From positions 214,455 through 278,454 of the forward strand of contig JAAOMT010000275.1 in NCBI GenBank assembly GCA_016748015.1: a stretch of DNA of 64,000 bases. Reading direction: 5' to 3'. The position numbers and the translations under genes were made by a program. How positions within the stretch are numbered: position 1 is the first letter of the stretch; each line of letters opens with the position of its first letter. The notes under the pieces are model-generated. The model was not told the origin of the DNA. It saw only the letters and a list, made by a program, of their open reading frames with translations, and ran no database searches. The DNA comes from Geosiphon pyriformis. Lineage: Eukaryota; Glomeromycota; Glomeromycetes; Archaeosporales; Geosiphonaceae. This document shows positions 59,864-64,000 of this stretch, piece by piece.

Positions 59864-61746
59864 TGGGGCACAGAAAATGACAGAGAACTTGAACTAAAAC
59901 ATAAAAAATCTAACCTAGCCAACACCAAACCAATAGAAGCTTCCAATGAAGCCAACTTAATTTCTAGACCACCAACTTTGCTGATGAGAATCTTAGAGCT
60001 GCTTGAACTAAGATTATGCACACCATCAACCACAAAAGAAAGACGAGAAGCACTCGACACTGAAGTGCCATCCAAAATCATATCCAAATCCAGCATTGAA
60101 TTCTTAAATGCAGCAGCAGCAATAGGGGAACCAAGAGAGGATGGCACCAAAGGCACCAGTTCAACAAAGCTCAACCTCTTTACTATACCAGAAACTTGGT
60201 CAGCCAATAGCCCAAAAGAGCATTTTAAAGATGCCAAACGTTTATCCAAGGAAGAATTGTCAACAGATGATAGAGAAGCAGCACCACCTAAACCAAAAAC
60301 ACCAAAAGGAAAAAAACCAAAGCCAAGACCAGAATCAAAAAGTGGGTGGCCAGAAGATAACATATTAGAGACAACTTGAGCACAGAACTTGTCACCAAAG
60401 GCAGCTGGACAAGAGATAGGAACATTTTTTTTAGCATATAACTTAGCCAGTCGAAAACGAATTGAACCAGAGACAGGTCTTTTAAGAAAAACAGAAGGCT
60501 TAGGAGTAGATACATCTGAGACATTGCACTCAAGAGCCGAATGACCAAAATGCCCACACTTCTCATACCTAACCAAATCCAACCTAGCCCATAAGAGTTG
60601 CACACCACCAAAAATAAGTTCAGTATAAAAGGCAGAATCCAAATCCCCCTCGGATTCAAAGCCAACCACAGCACAATAAACTCTATTGCCAGTTTCAAAA
60701 GACCAATTGATGATGCAAGTTTTCCCGCCAGCCCCATCCAAAAGAGTACCAAAATCATGCGCAGTTGTTCCCACCGGCAAAGTAAACAACAGCACCTTGA
60801 AGTAATCTTTAGATGCCCAAGTATTGTGATCTTCCATGGCTTTGGCCACATGCACTGAATCTTTTCTGATTAAGAATGACCACTTTGAGGCCAACAGATC
60901 AGCTTAACCTGATTCAGCAAACTCCACCACAGCCTTCTGCCACATGCCAATCAACTGAATTTTGATAAACTTAATCTCTTCAAAAGTGGATACTGCAGCA
61001 ACAATCATCTCCTTTGGTGTATCCATAGGAATTTCTTTGATGATTACGGCCTGATCTGAGCACACTCTTTGTTTTTTGAAATTGGTGTTTGTAATAATCC
61101 CATTTTCCCTGGCCAATAATACAGCCTTTTCCATGCTCTCTTCAAAAGTGAAAGTAGATCGGATGATCCCTTCAAATTTTGAGGGAGTTATGGTCCCCCC
61201 AAAACCATTAACTGAAGAAAAAAATTTTCTAATTAGCCGGGTCTTTGCCATTGCTAAATTACCTTTCACAGCTGAAAGATTAATATCCAATGCAAATGAT
61301 TTCTTGATTGATACTTCCACAAGAGTCTTAACAATTTTAGGATCAATCCACTTTTTCTCCAGAAAGATAGACAAGCGAAGAGAAAGCACAATTTTATCAT
61401 CATTCATAGTGAAATTAGGAGAGCCAAGTGGAGAGCCGAACATTGTATCAGTATTAACACAATTTGCTTTGGAAGTAGTGGCAGCTGAGCCCAGCAGGGA
61501 TCTCTCATTTACACCAGTTAAGCCCATATCCTCATTATCACCAGACATACTATTCACATCAGAATATACACTACCACCCGGCTCAGATTTACTTAAAGAG
61601 ATATTCTTTTCATTACCAGAGTGTTTAACATTCCCAAGAACTGCTTTTTTTTTCTGAGCAAAAGAACCACCAGCAGGACCATGGAAAGCATCTTTGGGCA
61701 CCTTCTTTTTGGACATATCACTGCTCGAAGCAGTTTTCAAATTCAT
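59860..61746 (-). pseudogene. LINE copy B ORF1 (nucleic-acid-binding, gag-like)
   Basis: About 628 codons with a single TAA (60903) between two long open parts (61746-60904 and 60894-59860); the stop is most simply CAA to TAA. The N-terminal part is Ser/Lys-rich and disordered, then IKKSFALDINLSAVKGNLA and an RRM-like region (IKFIKIQLIG). The second part has TLPVGTTAHDFGTLLDGAGG and a single CCHC-like knuckle (YEKCGHFGHSALEC; CX2H variant). It overlaps the ORF2 start by 4 bp (ATG at 59861-59863), compatible with termination-reinitiation. Confidence 0.8.
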
Positions 61747-63194
61747 GACAAAAAGATTATTTAAAAAAATATTGAAAGATTTGATAAGAAAAAACAGAAA
61801 ACTTTTTTTTCAGAAATGTGTTTTTCTTAAAGATTTTTGGAAGTAAGAAAGAAAGAAGTTTTTTTTTATTTTTTATTTTATTGTTTTTTAGTTTCAATTT
61901 TTTATAATAGAATCTTATTTTTAATTTTTAATTTATTAATAATAAATAGCAAATAGCAATTTATTGTTATTTTTTTTTTGTTAAACTTAAAAATATTTAA
62001 TATAAGTAACTATAATTTGTTAATTTTTTTTCAACATATTAAAAAAAAATAAGCTCTTTGTTAAAGCATTTTTTAAAAGTTTTTCTCTGTAATTAGTTGA
62101 ATCAAATAAATTTTTACCAAAAAATTAATTAGTAATATTGCTATTTTTTTTATAAATTAAGTTAAATAGTATATGTTTTATTGTATTTTGTTTTAATATT
62201 CTATATATTAATATATTAATAGAATAAAAGTATTTTATTTTTGCTGAAATTAGTTAAAATTTTGGTTAATAATTTATAAAATGTTCTGTTAAAATATTTT
62301 ATAAATTTATTTAAAAATAATAAAATAAAAGTAATAATTTTTTAATATTAAATTATTTACAAAATTTTTGTATTAATTGTTTAGAAAATGTGTTTTTTAA
62401 TTAGATAAAAGTTTAATTATGCCTTTATGTTTGTAAATAATGTTTTTGTAAATAAAATTTATTATTGTTTTTGTATTTGTTTTTTAAATAATTTTTGTTT
62501 TTAGTTATTTTATAAGATAATCTACAATAATTACAATAAATTGGTTTTTTTAAATTATAATAAGTAATAATTCGACTAAATTTAATATTTATTCTGTAAA
62601 AAGTTGTTTAATTTTGATTAAATTTAAAGATTTAATAAGATAAATCTTTTTTTTTTAACAATTATTATAAAATTTAACATATTATTTAATGTTTTTTTGT
62701 ATATAAGATTAAAAATAATATTTTTTTGTTTTTTGAATTTTGTTGTTTTTTTAAAAATATGCTAAAAACAGATTTAAATGTATATTATATAAAGTTGTTT
62801 TTTTTTTAATTTTTAAATTAATTTAAATAAGTTTGAATTTTTGTAATTTTATTAATAAATAATAATAATAATATATATAAAATATTGTTTTAATTAGTAT
62901 TGTAAACAATGTTTTTTACTTAAAAACTAGTCTTTTAATATTATAAGTACTTTTAAATAAATTTTAGAACTGTTATAATTTTTATAATTTATTTTTTTGT
63001 TAATTTGTTAGATTATTAAATTAGTTAATATTTTTATATTAATTTTGTCTTATCTTTAAAAAATTATCAATATTTATGTATAATTTTCTTGGTATAATAT
63101 ATAATATATGTGTAGTTAACTAAAAAACTAGTTTATTGTAATTGTTTTATATTAAACTCTGTATTTTTTTTGTTATACTATTTAAATTTAATAT
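61747..63194. other. AT-rich block upstream of LINE copy B
   Basis: About 1.4 kb, T-rich on the plus strand and poor in G and C, without a credible ORF. It resembles the blocks at 33450-35629 and 52931-55030. Confidence 0.55.
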
Positions 63195-64000
63195 TGTTAC
63201 CAGAGGTTTTTTGGTCTCTTTTCTTGAATGTTGTTGACGTTGATTTGCTGTGAATTCACGTTTTTAGGAAGTAGTTGAACCTTCAGTAACTGAATTTATC
63301 TTCAAATTATTTCCTATAATTTGAACTGCTGGGCTTATAAGTAGAATGGCCAATTCCATGCCAGTTGCTTTGTGTAGTTATGTTGTAGTAAATGTCAACT
63401 CTTTCTCAGGAATTGCTCGTTTAGAAGCTCACTAAAATATATAGTTATTTTGCTGTGAAAGTCAACTCTTCTACAGGAATCTTGTCTGTAGGCTACCCTA
63501 ATGATTGTAATAAGAAAATAAAAAAAAGAAAATAAAAGAAATGTAAAAGGAATAGAATTCTGCCAAGAGAAACGTTTTCTATCCAGGCTTGGAGTCACTA
63601 ACAGTTTATTGAAATTGGTAGCTAATCAATTTCAAAACTGTTTAGTAGGAATTGGTTAATTTCAAAAGAAAAATAATTAAGGATTTGATTTTTTGAATTA
63701 TTTGATATTTATTTCATTTTTGTATGTAAAAGATAATTCTAATTGTTAAATCTGAAATAAGATACATTTTCTCGAAGAAAGAAGCTCTTCTTTTATACAA
63801 CTTGTCATAATACTATTCTATAAACTTGAACTTTGCTTTTTTCTATAATTTCGCTGAACTAAAGATACATTTTGGTAAACTACAAGTTATTTCTGTGAAC
63901 TATTAGATATTTCAGTAAACTATTAATTATTTCAGCAAATTTCTACAAATTTTGGCAAACTTTTAAATGTTACATATTTCGGGGTATTGCATGATTGATC
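63195..64000. other. LTR-like sequence at the window end, incomplete
   Basis: Beginning with TGTTACCAGAGG at about 63196 the composition becomes normal and non-coding, as in the LTRs of this window. A second TGTTAC occurs at 63969 (TGTTACATATTTCGGGG). Short diverged repeats of the type ACTATTAATTATTTCAGCAAA occur at about 63890-63950. The other boundary is outside the window, so the call is weak. Confidence 0.3.

Larger units (their letters stand above)
55031..61746 (-). mobile_element. LINE copy B, near full length
   Basis: The poly(A) tail (poly-T at 55031-55047 on the plus strand), 3' UTR, ORF2 (59863-55172) and ORF1 (61746-59860) are all present. It has higher GC than the other copies and long open stretches, with about ten stops or frameshifts overall. 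It is the reference against which copies A, C and D were recognised. Upstream of 61746 the sequence turns AT-rich within about 100 bp, so little 5' UTR remains. Confidence 0.88.

Overview
The window looks like nuclear DNA of a filamentous fungus, most likely an arbuscular mycorrhizal fungus (Glomeromycotina, Rhizophagus-like). This rests on strong AT richness, short GT-AG introns of about 65-120 bp in every host gene, a class 3 lipase-like secreted or anchored protein, a class I methyltransferase, an Ecl1-type zinc protein, and large decayed LINE and Ty3-type retrotransposons. The species assignment is inference; the gene families and splice signals are read from the sequence. Layout: (1) 1-5900 holds a decayed minus-strand LINE (copy A), cut by the window edge and itself interrupted by a probable 1-kb solo LTR. 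(2) 6759-16474 is the gene island: a tentative small gene, an 11-exon HRD3/SEL1L-type ERAD gene on the plus strand, then on the minus strand a 4-exon lipase-like gene whose nucleophile serine is glycine, and a 5-exon methyltransferase. (3) 16475-33450 is a TE-free zone unusually dense in microsatellites, carrying an Ecl1-family gene with a histidine-rich tail (27700-28374) and an orphan two-exon gene (32650-33211). (4) 33450-64000 is a transposon zone with very AT-rich blocks. A 3'-terminal LINE fragment (35630-36384 plus 51449-about 52930) is split by a 15-kb Ty3-type element (36385-51448, minus strand). That element is in turn split inside gag by a second, related Ty3 element (44943-50105, plus strand) that has lost its RT region. 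A longer, better preserved LINE (copy B, 55031-61746, minus strand) follows. How the parts relate: the host genes are independent housekeeping or lineage genes (ER quality control, lipid or ester metabolism, methyl transfer, nutrient stress), with no operon-like logic. The most interesting material is in the nested Ty3 elements. The outer one encodes gag, aspartic protease, a domain with all five dUTPase motifs, RT, RNase H and integrase. Both elements keep a recognisably homologous extra ORF between integrase and the 3' LTR. Inactivating changes in the elements are mostly G:C to A:T transitions. No tRNA, rRNA or CRISPR array was recognised.
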